Part shown: positions 32,462 to 41,314 of the stretch, one piece after another
Layout of the letters: every line of letters starts with the position of its first letter
Numbering within the stretch: the first letter of the stretch is position 1
Assembly (NCBI RefSeq): GCF_031599675.1
Contig: NZ_CP134223.1
Coordinates: 1,302,001 to 1,366,000 of the forward strand
Source of the DNA: Paenibacillus pedocola
Lineage (GTDB): Bacteria > Bacillota > Bacilli > Paenibacillales > Paenibacillaceae
DNA length: 64,000 nt
Reading direction: 5' to 3'
Notes under the pieces: generated by a model
Database searches by the model: none
What the model saw: the letters and a program-made list of their open reading frames with translations, nothing else
Told to the model about the DNA's origin: nothing
Position numbers and translations under genes: made by a program

Positions 32462-33502
32462 ATGAAGCACTGGTACCAGCAGAGACGATGCAAGCACCAG
32501 GATGAAGGCAGTATGGTTGTTGAAGCGGCTATGGTCCTCCCTATGTTTCTTCTGTTCGTCTTATTCCTGATCTTTATCGTTCAGATGACGTTGTATTCGA
32601 CGGCTCTGCAGAGCACCGCCTCCGACACGGTCAAGATGATCTCAACCCATATCTATCCTGCGGCTTTGGCCGCGCAGAAGTGGGGGGAGCAGGGTAGCGG
32701 TACAGCTGATCCGGCAGGTGCCGGCAGCAATAGCGGGAAGGCAGGCGGAGCAGCGGATGGAACAACTGCAGGAGCAGCTGCCGGTTCAACACTGTCTTCC
32801 GGCAAGTGGGGTATTCCCCGTCTGTCACTTACGGAATGGAGCGACAGCTATGCAGCTGATCTGCCGGCACCTGTTGATGAGTGGGTCAGATCTGCCGTGC
32901 AGCGCGCAGAGGGGCCGCTGCAGGAGCTTCAGGCTGAGGCGTCGCAGTCTGTGCTTGACCTTGCACTTAAGCCTCTGGTCAAGCCGTATCTGGCTACAGA
33001 TTGGCTGGAATATGACCGGCTTCATGTCTCCAATGTCACCGTTCCGGAGCTGAAGAACGGCACACGCCCCTACTTCGGACTTGTCGTCAGCTACGAGCTG
33101 CCGATGAAAGTGCCTTTTTTGAATCGGAGTATCGTTCTTGAAGCCAGCGCGGTAGAACGGCTCTGGATAGGGAATACCGATGCTGCAGGGCAGAGCGGGA
33201 ATGCCGGAGAGGGCGGGGAGCATGGCTCGATCGTAATACTGGACAAGCCGAATCCCGGAGTTGCCAATCATCAAGGCAGGATCCGGGTCAAGGTTCCGCC
33301 GGGAGCATCGGCTAACTTGTCCATTTTCTATAAGAGCGGCCAGAGTACGGCGAAATATTTGGGCTGGAAGCAGGCAGACGAAGCCGGATATATCGAATGG
33401 GAGTGGAAAATCGGGGTAAATACGACGCCGGGTTCCTGGCCCTTTGTAATCACTCTGGACGATGGGACCAGCCTGGAAGCAACTTTTACAGTAGTGAAAT
33501 GA
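32462..33502 (+). CDS. TadE/TadF-like pseudopilin (Tad cluster 1)
   Basis: A 346-residue protein with CAGGAGG upstream of the ATG. The pseudopilin site DEG|SMVVEAAM (Glu +5) precedes a membrane helix (MFLLFVLFLIFIVQM). A Gly/Ala/Ser-rich linker (about 80-115) follows, then an exterior domain with two predicted beta-rich parts; the last (from about 255) contains KPNPGVANHQGRIRVKVPPG. It is longer than typical TadE, suggesting added adhesion or assembly domains. Confidence 0.78.
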   Translation: MKHWYQQRRCKHQDEGSMVVEAAMVLPMFLLFVLFLIFIVQMTLYSTALQSTASDTVKMISTHIYPAALAAQKWGEQGSGTADPAGAGSNSGKAGGAADGTTAGAAAGSTLSSGKWGIPRLSLTEWSDSYAADLPAPVDEWVRSAVQRAEGPLQELQAEASQSVLDLALKPLVKPYLATDWLEYDRLHVSNVTVPELKNGTRPYFGLVVSYELPMKVPFLNRSIVLEASAVERLWIGNTDAAGQSGNAGEGGEHGSIVILDKPNPGVANHQGRIRVKVPPGASANLSIFYKSGQSTAKYLGWKQADEAGYIEWEWKIGVNTTPGSWPFVITLDDGTSLEATFTVVK

Positions 33503-33527
33503 TACAGCGGAAGAAGGCGAATTGCAG

Positions 33528-34040
33528 ATGGCGGAGTGGGCTTTTTGGGGCTGCCTGTTCTTTCTGGGGGCGGCATTCATCACGGATTTGCGGCGGATGC
33601 GGATACCGAACTGGATCTCCGTGCTTGCTTTGATGACAGGGCTATGTTCAAGGGGATTCATTTACGGCTGGCATGGATTGCTGTTTGCACTTTGTGGTGC
33701 ATCCGCGGGTTTTGCCGTCCTGCTGCTCATGTATTTCATGGGAGCGGTGGGTGCTGGGGATGTGAAGCTTTTTGCTGGAATTGGGGCCTGGCTGGGGGTA
33801 TGGTTCTCACTGCAGGTAATTATGTATTCCGTTTTGTTCGGCGCAGTGATCGGTTGGATCATTTTGCTGGCCCGAAGAGAGACAGGCAGGCGCATGCGCA
33901 ACGTTATCAGCAGGACCGCCGGATTTCTGCTGCTGCGTAATCCCGCATTATTAAGAAGCGGAAAGGACAGCGAGATGCTAAGGTTTCCTTTTATGCTGGC
34001 TGTTCTTCCGGGATATTTATGCGCCTATGTCTACCTTTAG
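33528..34040 (+). CDS. A24 prepilin peptidase (CpaA/TadV type)
   Basis: The start at the ATG at 33528 is preferred; a TTG at 33522 is closer to AAGAAGG (33511-33517). The 170 residues form about five membrane helices and hold the two catalytic aspartates of the family in TDLRRMRIPNWIS (about residue 19) and GAGDVKLFAG (about 78). It cleaves prepilins after Gly; cluster 1 encodes at least three matching sites. Its presence makes cluster 1 self-sufficient. Confidence 0.88.
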   Translation: MAEWAFWGCLFFLGAAFITDLRRMRIPNWISVLALMTGLCSRGFIYGWHGLLFALCGASAGFAVLLLMYFMGAVGAGDVKLFAGIGAWLGVWFSLQVIMYSVLFGAVIGWIILLARRETGRRMRNVISRTAGFLLLRNPALLRSGKDSEMLRFPFMLAVLPGYLCAYVYL

Positions 34041-34055
34041 ATTAGGAGGTGATGC

Positions 34056-35687
34056 TTGTTGTTCGGACTAAAGCGTGATTTTATACAACAGGATGGTATA
34101 TCGATGCAGTTGGGGAGCCCTGACGGATTGTCGGCTGCAGAGCTTAACATGGTTCAGGCCAGGATGCTGATGAATACGGTTATTCCCCATCATCTGCGTT
34201 TGCTGCTAAGGGAGGTTGATCTGCAGGTTACCCTGGAATATGCTGTCTCCCGCCGTAAAATGCTCAGTCATCTGCTGAAAAGTGAAAGACTGGGTATGGC
34301 CGATTTCTTTGGACTGCTGCTGCAGATTACCCGGGGGATTGAAGAGGGCAGGCTGTATATGCTGCGGGCGGAGCAGTACGCACTGCATGAGGACTATATT
34401 TTTGTAGATGGGTCACTAAGCAGCGGCAAGGTATATCTAACTTACATACCCTTGCAGTCTGAAAGGCTGCAGGCACCACCTGGAGAGAGCATGAAGTCTC
34501 TGATCATGGTGCTTATGGCATCGGTCACAGAGCTTTCCGGAAGCGGGGTCCAAAGACTGCTGCAGTACTGCGGCAGTGAGGATTTCACCATGGCAGGACT
34601 CAAAGCGCTTCTGGCAGAGCTGCTGGCTGACGGAATTCCTGTGAGTAGACCCTCCGGAAATACAGATTCTGCTCCGCCGGCTGCAGAGACAATGATAAAT
34701 CATAACCCACAGGTGATTGCAGCGGTGGAACCAGCTGTGCCGCAGAGATGGTCGTTCACTCAGCCGCAGGTGGACGCAACCATGGCTGGGCAGATTGAAG
34801 CTCCATGGAGCAATTCTTTGCCTAAACTCAGATTAAAGGAAGACTCGGACTCGCTTGGTCCTGCAGATACCGTGAATGACGGGAACTTACCTTCCTCCAA
34901 TAGAACTTATGCTGCATTAGGCGCTGTTTTGGTAGATGCGTTGTTGTGGAAGTTTCTTTATTTGGATCATGCGCTCATGATCTGGTTAATTGTTTGCCTT
35001 ACAGCGACCTTAATACTGGGAATTCTGTGCTGGATGGTATGGAGTGAAAGATTGACGTTCGGGCGGAATAAGGTGGAGGCTGATAACGAGGAAGAACCTG
35101 AGCCGGAAGAGGGAAGGTTAGATAAACACAGGCAGAGCCGCAAGCCGAAGAAGGAGCTGGAGTGGGATTTTGGCAGAAATCCGCAAGTGCCTGTTCGTCC
35201 CCTGGCTCCATTCAGGACCGGACGGGAGCCGGCTGCACCGGTTTACCCGGATATTGAGGATATGCGGCACAGGACGGCAGCGGAGGGCAAACATCAACCT
35301 GCTCCGGAAGCGGCAACAGCGCTGCTGACGCGAAGCGATGCTCCAGGTAAGGAATGGGAGAAGGCAGAGCGGGCACACGCAGCTCCTTATCTTGAACGAA
35401 TCCAGACAGATGAAGGCGATATCCGTGAGAGGATTGAACTGAACCGTGCCAGCTTTATTATCGGCCGCTCCCCGGAGGTTGCCCAATATGTAGAGAAGTC
35501 CGAGGGAGCCTCAAGGGTGCATGCCGAGATATCAAGGGGCCCGGCAGGGTATATCCTGAAGGATCTGGATTCGAGAAACGGAACGCTGTATCAGGGAGCT
35601 CCGATGATCCCCTACAAAGAATATCCGCTGACTGAAGGGAGTGTGTTTACAATCGTAAAAGGCTGTTACACCTTCCGTTCAGCCTGA
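34056..35687 (+). CDS. FHA-domain membrane protein (Tad cluster 1)
   Basis: A 543-residue protein starting TTGTTG behind AGGAGGTGAT. Residues 1 to about 190 form a domain (DUF6382-like, from memory) with QARMLMNTVIPHHLRLLLRE. A membrane region lies about 285-330 (AVLVDALLWKFLYL, MIWLIVCLTATLILGILCWM). A charged linker leads to a C-terminal FHA domain (about 455-540) with GRSPEV, SRVHAEIS and LDSRNGT. FHA domains bind phosphothreonine peptides. No Ser/Thr kinase is encoded nearby, so pilus activity may be linked to a kinase elsewhere. Confidence 0.82.
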   Translation: MLFGLKRDFIQQDGISMQLGSPDGLSAAELNMVQARMLMNTVIPHHLRLLLREVDLQVTLEYAVSRRKMLSHLLKSERLGMADFFGLLLQITRGIEEGRLYMLRAEQYALHEDYIFVDGSLSSGKVYLTYIPLQSERLQAPPGESMKSLIMVLMASVTELSGSGVQRLLQYCGSEDFTMAGLKALLAELLADGIPVSRPSGNTDSAPPAAETMINHNPQVIAAVEPAVPQRWSFTQPQVDATMAGQIEAPWSNSLPKLRLKEDSDSLGPADTVNDGNLPSSNRTYAALGAVLVDALLWKFLYLDHALMIWLIVCLTATLILGILCWMVWSERLTFGRNKVEADNEEEPEPEEGRLDKHRQSRKPKKELEWDFGRNPQVPVRPLAPFRTGREPAAPVYPDIEDMRHRTAAEGKHQPAPEAATALLTRSDAPGKEWEKAERAHAAPYLERIQTDEGDIRERIELNRASFIIGRSPEVAQYVEKSEGASRVHAEISRGPAGYILKDLDSRNGTLYQGAPMIPYKEYPLTEGSVFTIVKGCYTFRSA

Positions 35688-35714
35688 GAACAGGCCGGGG
35701 AGAACGGGCATGCC

Positions 35715-36617
35715 TCACTCTGATTTAAGCTGCTCCAGTGCTGGCTGCAAGGTTGGATAAGTGAAGGTGAAGCCATGATTCACCGCTTTGGCCGGAAGCA
35801 CCCGCTGGCCCTCCAGCAGGATTTCCGAGAGTTCACCGACAGCTGCCTTTAATAACACGGCAGGAACCGGAAACCAATGCGGACGATGATATACTTTGCC
35901 GATCATTTTGCCGAACTGCCCGTTAGTTACGGGATTAGGGGCCGTGGCATTGACCGGGCCTGTAATTTCCGGGGTGCGGATACAGAAATCGATCAGACGG
36001 GCGATATCCTCAAGGTGGATCCAGGAGAGCCATTGCTTCCCGTTGCCGATCCTGCCGCCGAAACCAAGGGAATAGGGTAGCTTCATTTTGGGGAAAGCTC
36101 CGCTTTCGTTACCCAGAACTACACCAGTACGCAGTTTGATCAGCCGTACCCCCTGATAAGCTTCATCCGCAGCGGCTTCCCAGGTCTTTACGACTTCTGA
36201 AGGAAAGTCCATGACCCGGGCTGGTGAATCTTCGTCAAAGGTATCATTCAGTGATGTACCGTAAATGGCGACAGCAGAGGCTTGGAGGATAACGGGCGGT
36301 TTATGCACGAGGGCATGAAGCAGTTTACCGGCGGCGCTAACGGTTTCAAGCCGGGACTGCATAATTGCTTTCTTCCCGCTTGGACTCCAGCGCTGGCTGA
36401 GTGAGGCTCCGGCAAGATTAACTAGAGCATCCGCCTTTTCAGCAATTTCGGGAGTGACAGCAAGGTCATCCCAAGTTGTGTAGCTGAGGGCCGGATGAGC
36501 CGGTTTACTCTTCGGCGGTTTTCGTCCGACTACAATGATTTGATGTCCGGCAGCAAGCCAGTATTCCGTGAGCTCACGGCCGATGAATCCGCTGCCGCCG
36601 CAGATGATATATTTCAT
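35715..36617 (-). CDS. TIGR01777-type NAD-dependent epimerase/SDR-like protein
   Basis: A 300-residue protein with an N-terminal Rossmann motif (GGSGFIGRELTEYWLAAGHQ), DALVNLAGASLSQRW and a C-terminal DUF1731-like part (LPAKAVNHGFTFTYPTLQPA). This layout matches the TIGR01777 family of sugar-nucleotide epimerase-like proteins (B. subtilis YfhF, E. coli YfcH). The substrate is unknown. GGGAGGATTC precedes the ATG. Convergent with the FHA gene. Confidence 0.85.
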   Translation of the reverse strand: MKYIICGGSGFIGRELTEYWLAAGHQIIVVGRKPPKSKPAHPALSYTTWDDLAVTPEIAEKADALVNLAGASLSQRWSPSGKKAIMQSRLETVSAAGKLLHALVHKPPVILQASAVAIYGTSLNDTFDEDSPARVMDFPSEVVKTWEAAADEAYQGVRLIKLRTGVVLGNESGAFPKMKLPYSLGFGGRIGNGKQWLSWIHLEDIARLIDFCIRTPEITGPVNATAPNPVTNGQFGKMIGKVYHRPHWFPVPAVLLKAAVGELSEILLEGQRVLPAKAVNHGFTFTYPTLQPALEQLKSE

Positions 36618-36644
36618 GAATGAATCCTCCCGTCAGGATACGTC

Positions 36645-37100
36645 TTACTTGATAAGGTGCCGGTAGGGAGTGTAGTCGATGCCGTTCTTCTCAAGAAAGG
36701 TAACGAGAAACCGGTTGTCCCTTCGCGGAGTGGCAACGATGTAGCCCTTGATGCAGTGCTCACGGGTCACGGCCGGAGCATCGCTTTCTACAGCGATCTT
36801 ACCGATCTCGGCAGCGATCGAATGTTTGGCGATATCGCGGAATGGCCCTGGAACCGGTTGCACCAGCTGATCCAGAAACGCCTTCATTTCATCGCTCCAT
36901 AGCGGACGGCTGCGTTCGACCCAATAGTTCTGCCAGTCAAGCTTGGATTTGCCGTCAGCTTTGGGCAGCACCTTCAGGAATTTGCGGAACATAAAGAAGC
37001 CGCCGATGCACATGCAGCCCAGCAGTAGAAAGGTCCAAAATGCGATAGAGTTCATAAACCAATTGCTTGGTGTCGACGATAATAAACTGAAATCAGACAT
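36645..37100 (-). CDS. DUF2621-type (YneK-like) membrane protein
   Basis: Started at the ATG at 37100 (AAAGGCGGTG upstream), dropping 11 residues of the longest frame. The 151 residues have one membrane helix (FWTFLLLGCMCIGGFFMF, about 21-38). A soluble domain follows with LDWQNYWVERSRPLW, EIGKIAVESDAPAVTREHCI and TPYRHLIK. I associate this pattern with DUF2621 (YneK in B. subtilis), whose role is not known to me. It is 27 bases upstream of the epimerase gene in the same direction and may share its transcript. Confidence 0.65.
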   Translation of the reverse strand: MSDFSLLSSTPSNWFMNSIAFWTFLLLGCMCIGGFFMFRKFLKVLPKADGKSKLDWQNYWVERSRPLWSDEMKAFLDQLVQPVPGPFRDIAKHSIAAEIGKIAVESDAPAVTREHCIKGYIVATPRRDNRFLVTFLEKNGIDYTPYRHLIK

Positions 37101-37272
37101 GTATACACCGCCTTTGACAATGATGATTGTCACAAATCTTCATCTTACCTAAAGTATAGCGTATTTCTAAAGTTTTGCGAAGCCAAAGCACTGCACAGGA
37201 GCTTGCCTAGATTTATTTTCCCGATCACGGTAGAATAAGGGTTAATTCGTGAAGGAAAGAGGGAATAAAGGC

Positions 37273-38400
37273 ATGCTGAAAATAGGTTCACATGTGTCCT
37301 GCGCGGACAAGGGGCTCTTAAGCGCGGCTAATGAAGCAAATGAGTATGGTTCCAGCTCGTTCATGATATATACGGGAGCGCCGCAAAATACACGCCGTAA
37401 GCCGATTGAAGCGATGTATCCTGCCGAAGGGAAACTGGCAATGAAGGCTAACGGCGTTGAAGAGATCGTCGTGCACGCTCCATATATTATTAATCTGGGC
37501 TCTTATAAGGACAACACATATCAGCTTGCTGTTGACTTCCTGCAGGAGGAGATCCGTCGTACTCATGAGCTTGAGGTCAAGCATATTGTACTTCATCCGG
37601 GAGCTTACACAGACAAGGACGCGGAATACGGAATCCAGCGGATTGCTGACGGTCTGAACGAGGTGCTTGGCGGTACAAACGAGACAGAAGTGCATATTGC
37701 CCTGGAGACGATGGCAGGGAAAGGGACAGAAATCGGCCGCAGCTTCGAGGAGATTGCCTCCATTATTGACAAGGTCGTACATAATGAGCGGCTGTCCATC
37801 TGTCTGGATACCTGTCACATCCATGATGCGGGTTACGATATTGTGGGTGATCTGGACGGCGTCCTGCGTCAGTTTGACGAGATTATCGGTCTCAAGCGGC
37901 TGGGTGTTGTCCATATCAATGACAGCAAAAATCCGCGCGGAGCAGGCAAGGACCGCCATACTCCCATTGGTTCAGGCTGGATAGGCTTCGAGACGATCAA
38001 CAAGGTTGTCCACCACGAAGCGCTTTCAGGTCTGCCGTTTATTCTGGAGACGCCATGGATCGGGAAGGATGCGAAAAAGCTGCGCCCGATGTACGAGATC
38101 GAAATCGCCCTGCTGCGCGGTAATGTGGCTGAACGGTTCGGAGCAGATTTTCTGCAGGAAGTGGAAGAGCTGCATTCTTTCTTTGCCAAGCAGGAGATGG
38201 ATTCCCGTCAGTATGTACTTGATGTATGGGATCTGCTCAAAAATGATGCCAAGGCCAAAAAGGCTGATCCGCGTGAGCCGCTGGAACGGCTTTACGATAA
38301 TGTTGCTGCAGCCGGACTCTTTCCGCAGCTTAGCGAGGAAGCCGTCAATCAGCGCTTAATCGCCTGGCTGGCAGGTAAACAGGTGCTCGTGAACGCTTAA
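37273..38400 (+). CDS. nfo: Endonuclease IV (AP endonuclease) with C-terminal extension
   Basis: The ATG at 37273 follows AAAGAGGG at 9 nt. The 375 residues hold the metal-ligand motifs of the family: [74 protein letters not shown] and ILETPW. The core ends near residue 285. About 90 further residues (from about [18 protein letters not shown]) form a helical tail not found in the roughly 297-residue B. subtilis enzyme. It repairs abasic sites in DNA, which matters in spores. Confidence 0.85.
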   Translation: MLKIGSHVSCADKGLLSAANEANEYGSSSFMIYTGAPQNTRRKPIEAMYPAEGKLAMKANGVEEIVVHAPYIINLGSYKDNTYQLAVDFLQEEIRRTHELEVKHIVLHPGAYTDKDAEYGIQRIADGLNEVLGGTNETEVHIALETMAGKGTEIGRSFEEIASIIDKVVHNERLSICLDTCHIHDAGYDIVGDLDGVLRQFDEIIGLKRLGVVHINDSKNPRGAGKDRHTPIGSGWIGFETINKVVHHEALSGLPFILETPWIGKDAKKLRPMYEIEIALLRGNVAERFGADFLQEVEELHSFFAKQEMDSRQYVLDVWDLLKNDAKAKKADPREPLERLYDNVAAAGLFPQLSEEAVNQRLIAWLAGKQVLVNA

Positions 38401-38451
38401 ACTAGACATACGTTAGATTGCGCAAGTAGATGAGAGGATGGACAGCGGACT

Positions 38452-39348
38452 ATGGAATTACATGTGAAAAGAGATCATTCTACAGGCGGACAATATCCGA
38501 ACCGGGCACGCATGCTCATTTCTTGTCCTGACGGGCCGGGAATCGTAGCGGCCGTGTCGCATTTTTTATACCAGCAAGGTGCCAACATCGTGCAGTCTGA
38601 CCAATATACCATGGATCCGGACGGCGGTATGTTTTTCATGAGAGTGGAGTTTGATCTGCCCAAGCTTGATGAGCGGCTGGATGAGGTGCGCTCCATCTTC
38701 GGGGGTGTCGCCGAGCGTTTTAAGATGGACTGGCAGATTTTCAATGTGAGCTATAAGAAGAAGCTTGCGATCTTTGTATCCAAAGAGGATCACTGTCTGG
38801 TCGAACTGCTCTGGCAATGGCAGGCCGGTGATCTGGATGCGGATATTGCTCTTGTAGTCAGCAACCACACAGATATGCAGGCCTATGTTGAATCCTTTGG
38901 CATACCGTTCCACCATATTCCGGTTACAGCGGATACGAAGGCGGAAGCGGAGCAGCGCCAGCTGGAGGTCATTGGAGACAATATTGATGTGATCATTCTG
39001 GCCCGGTACATGCAGATTATCTCCCCTTCGTTCATCGAGCATTACCGGCACCGGATTATCAATATCCACCACTCGTTCCTGCCAGCATTCGTAGGCGGTA
39101 AACCTTACGCCCAGGCGTATCAGCGCGGAGTGAAGATTATCGGAGCTACCGCCCACTATGTCACGGAAGAGCTGGATGGCGGTCCAATCATTGAGCAGGA
39201 CGTGCAGCGGGTCAGCCACAGCGACGATGTGAGCGAGCTGAAACGAATCGGACGTACCATCGAGCGGGTAGTATTGGCCCGTGCTGTGAAATGGCATATC
39301 GAGGACAGAATTCTGGTACACCACAATAAGACAGTAGTATTCAATTAA
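38452..39348 (+). CDS. purU: Formyltetrahydrofolate deformylase
   Basis: A 298-residue enzyme converting 10-formyl-THF to formate and THF, balancing one-carbon units. An N-terminal ACT domain (MLISCPDGPGIVAAVSHFLY) is followed by a formyltransferase fold with HHSFLPAFVGG and the catalytic His/Asp of HYVTEELDGGPII. GAGAGGATGG lies upstream of the ATG. The last residues and a hairpin at 39415 close the unit. Confidence 0.92.
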   Translation: MELHVKRDHSTGGQYPNRARMLISCPDGPGIVAAVSHFLYQQGANIVQSDQYTMDPDGGMFFMRVEFDLPKLDERLDEVRSIFGGVAERFKMDWQIFNVSYKKKLAIFVSKEDHCLVELLWQWQAGDLDADIALVVSNHTDMQAYVESFGIPFHHIPVTADTKAEAEQRQLEVIGDNIDVIILARYMQIISPSFIEHYRHRIINIHHSFLPAFVGGKPYAQAYQRGVKIIGATAHYVTEELDGGPIIEQDVQRVSHSDDVSELKRIGRTIERVVLARAVKWHIEDRILVHHNKTVVFN

Positions 39349-39414
39349 CTGTAATTCCCACACATTACAATCTAATATTTTTGTTTGTTTAATTAGGTGA
39401 AAAAGCATTTTACC

Positions 39415-39449
39415 GGCATTTTGGCTACGTCTGCCAAAGTGCCTTTTTT
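39415..39449 (+). terminator. Terminator hairpin between purU and Tad-like cluster 2
   Basis: GGCATTTTGGC (39415-39425) pairs with GCCAAAGTGCC (39433-39443) around TACGTCT, followed by six T residues. It is 66 bases after purU and only 24 bases before the ribosome binding site of the next gene. It may terminate purU, act as an attenuator for cluster 2, or both. Confidence 0.75.
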
Positions 39450-39486
39450 CGTGGGCAAAAACCGGTTTTCAAAGGAGGTAAGAGGC

Positions 39487-40233
39487 TTGGCTTCACAACG
39501 AGGAACTCTGTTAAAACGTAATTATTTCTTTGCCTTTCTAATCTTGCTTGCCGGTTTCGGTGGGCTGCTCGGCTACGATCTATATTTCAAGCCTTATGTG
39601 TTGTCGCAGACGGTAGTCAAGATTAAGGTGGCTGACGGCGGCTTTTTACCCAAAAACTATGAACTGAAGCAAAGTGATCTTTACCTCGACTCGGTTCAGA
39701 CGAAAGATGTCCCATCAGGCGTAATCACAGAAATTACCCAGGTGGAGCACAAGATTACCAATGTGAATCTGATGGATGGCAGCATTCTGACGGCATCGCT
39801 GGTAGATGTCAGTGATCTGGAGCCGCAGCAGGATGAGGGGATATTTCCGATCCCCAAGGAAGCCATCTATGCCATCAACGGTTCGCTGCGCAGCAGGGAT
39901 AAGGTGGATATTTACCTGGTTGAGGGCGATTCACCGAATAAAGAACGGAGTGGCGGCACAACAGCTGAGACAGGCGCTCCGGGAGCGGTAACAGGGGGAT
40001 CTGAACCGATAAGACCTGCCCGAAAGGTGTTCCTGAGCGGTGTCACCGTAAACTATGTGCGTTCAGAGGATAACAATGATGTACTGGACTCGGAGAATGG
40101 CAATACCAATAACCGTGTCACTTCAACCGGCAAGGTTGCGGCACCGGAATTGAAGCTGAAGAAAAGCGATGGTGAGCTGCTCGGGCAATATCTGGAGCAG
40201 GGCAAGAAGCTGTGGATTGTACGCGTTGAATAG
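39487..40233 (+). CDS. CpaB/SAF-like membrane protein (Tad-like cluster 2)
   Basis: Started at the TTG at 39487, 8 nt after AAAGGAGG; the longer frame begins inside the hairpin. The 248 residues have one membrane helix (YFFAFLILLAGFGGLLGYDL) followed by an exterior domain with VKIKVADGGFLPKNYELKQ and SILTASLVDVSDLEPQQ. The remainder is Gly/Thr-rich and ends LGQYLEQGKKLWIVRVE. The layout fits CpaB/RcpC-type proteins with a SAF-like domain, which in diderms act around the secretin. No secretin is expected in a monoderm. First gene of cluster 2. Confidence 0.65.
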   Translation: MASQRGTLLKRNYFFAFLILLAGFGGLLGYDLYFKPYVLSQTVVKIKVADGGFLPKNYELKQSDLYLDSVQTKDVPSGVITEITQVEHKITNVNLMDGSILTASLVDVSDLEPQQDEGIFPIPKEAIYAINGSLRSRDKVDIYLVEGDSPNKERSGGTTAETGAPGAVTGGSEPIRPARKVFLSGVTVNYVRSEDNNDVLDSENGNTNNRVTSTGKVAAPELKLKKSDGELLGQYLEQGKKLWIVRVE

Positions 40234-40249
40234 AAGGGAGGGAGCGGCC

Positions 40250-41314
40250 TTGAAAATATTCAGTCTGGGCATGGATCAACTGACGATTAATGAGATTAAG
40301 CTGGCCGGTTTTACAGTTGTAACGCAAAATGTACTGCCTGAACCCGCCCATGCCGAAGGGCACCTGCTGATGGTTACAAGCGAACAGGTGCCGGTTAGTG
40401 CCTTAAGTGAGCTGAGCCGGAAGTTTCCGCGCTCCACGATCCTGTATGTATATCTGCAAAAAGGAGTACGCGGCTACCAGGCTATTCATATGCTGTGCGA
40501 AAGCCTCGGGATATGCTTTATTCCGCCGCGCTCCACATCCTCGGCAATGATCGAAAAGCTGCGGTACATCATAGAGGAGGAGCATGAGGAACGCGGAAAT
40601 CTGGTCGGTTTTTTCGGCTCGGGTCCAGGGATCGGCTGCACTAGTGTAGCTAAGCTGTTCGCCAGACGGATTGCTGCAGCAGGTCTAAGGGTGATTTTGC
40701 TGGGAATGGATCTGTATGATCCCGGATATGACCGTAAACCAGCTATAAGCTTGGATAGACTGCGTCCCAGGATTACAGGGAAGATGCTCCATGGCGAGGA
40801 TTTTGAAGGGCTAGTCAAGCAGGACGGATATTCCTATTTACCTGGCAATTTCGATTTCCTAAGTGTCCACGATTATCAGGAGGAGGAGATTGAATATCTG
40901 CTGGCGGAAGCAGGTGCGAACGCAGACGTGGTTGTTGCTGATTTTGGCTCCATTCCTGAGAGTTCTGCATGGTACGTGGGTATGCAGAAATCAGCACTGC
41001 GTATGATGGTCACGCACCCCAGGCATGAATACCGGCTTCAAGCGCTACTGGAGCTGACCGGGCATATGGATCTGCATCCTCAGGATTTCCAGTGGATCAT
41101 TAACCGCAGCAATGTGGACGAAATGACCTCACCCAAAAGTCTGGCGCTGCGCTTGGGCAGTGAGATTCTGCTCGAGCTGCCATACTACCAGCCGCTTACT
41201 GACAGTATGCCCCTTGGCAAAAAAGAACTCCAGCATGTAGATGACAAGGTTCACGCACTGTTAGTGTCGCTGGGTCTTGCGCTGGAAGTGCGGAAGAAGG
41301 GGATTTTCCAATGA
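40250..41314 (+). CDS. TadZ/CpaE-like protein with degenerate P-loop (cluster 2)
   Basis: Started at the TTG at 40250 behind GGGAGGGAG. The 354 residues have an N-terminal receiver-like part and a MinD-like domain from about residue 115. The P-loop reads FFGSGPGIGCTSVAKLFARR. It lacks both lysines of the deviant Walker A motif (KGGxGKT/S) and has Cys at the catalytic Lys position (about 127). The following strand keeps LLGMDLYDPGYD. It may bind nucleotide poorly or act as a passive landmark. It overlaps the next gene by 4 bases. Confidence 0.7.
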   Translation: MKIFSLGMDQLTINEIKLAGFTVVTQNVLPEPAHAEGHLLMVTSEQVPVSALSELSRKFPRSTILYVYLQKGVRGYQAIHMLCESLGICFIPPRSTSSAMIEKLRYIIEEEHEERGNLVGFFGSGPGIGCTSVAKLFARRIAAAGLRVILLGMDLYDPGYDRKPAISLDRLRPRITGKMLHGEDFEGLVKQDGYSYLPGNFDFLSVHDYQEEEIEYLLAEAGANADVVVADFGSIPESSAWYVGMQKSALRMMVTHPRHEYRLQALLELTGHMDLHPQDFQWIINRSNVDEMTSPKSLALRLGSEILLELPYYQPLTDSMPLGKKELQHVDDKVHALLVSLGLALEVRKKGIFQ

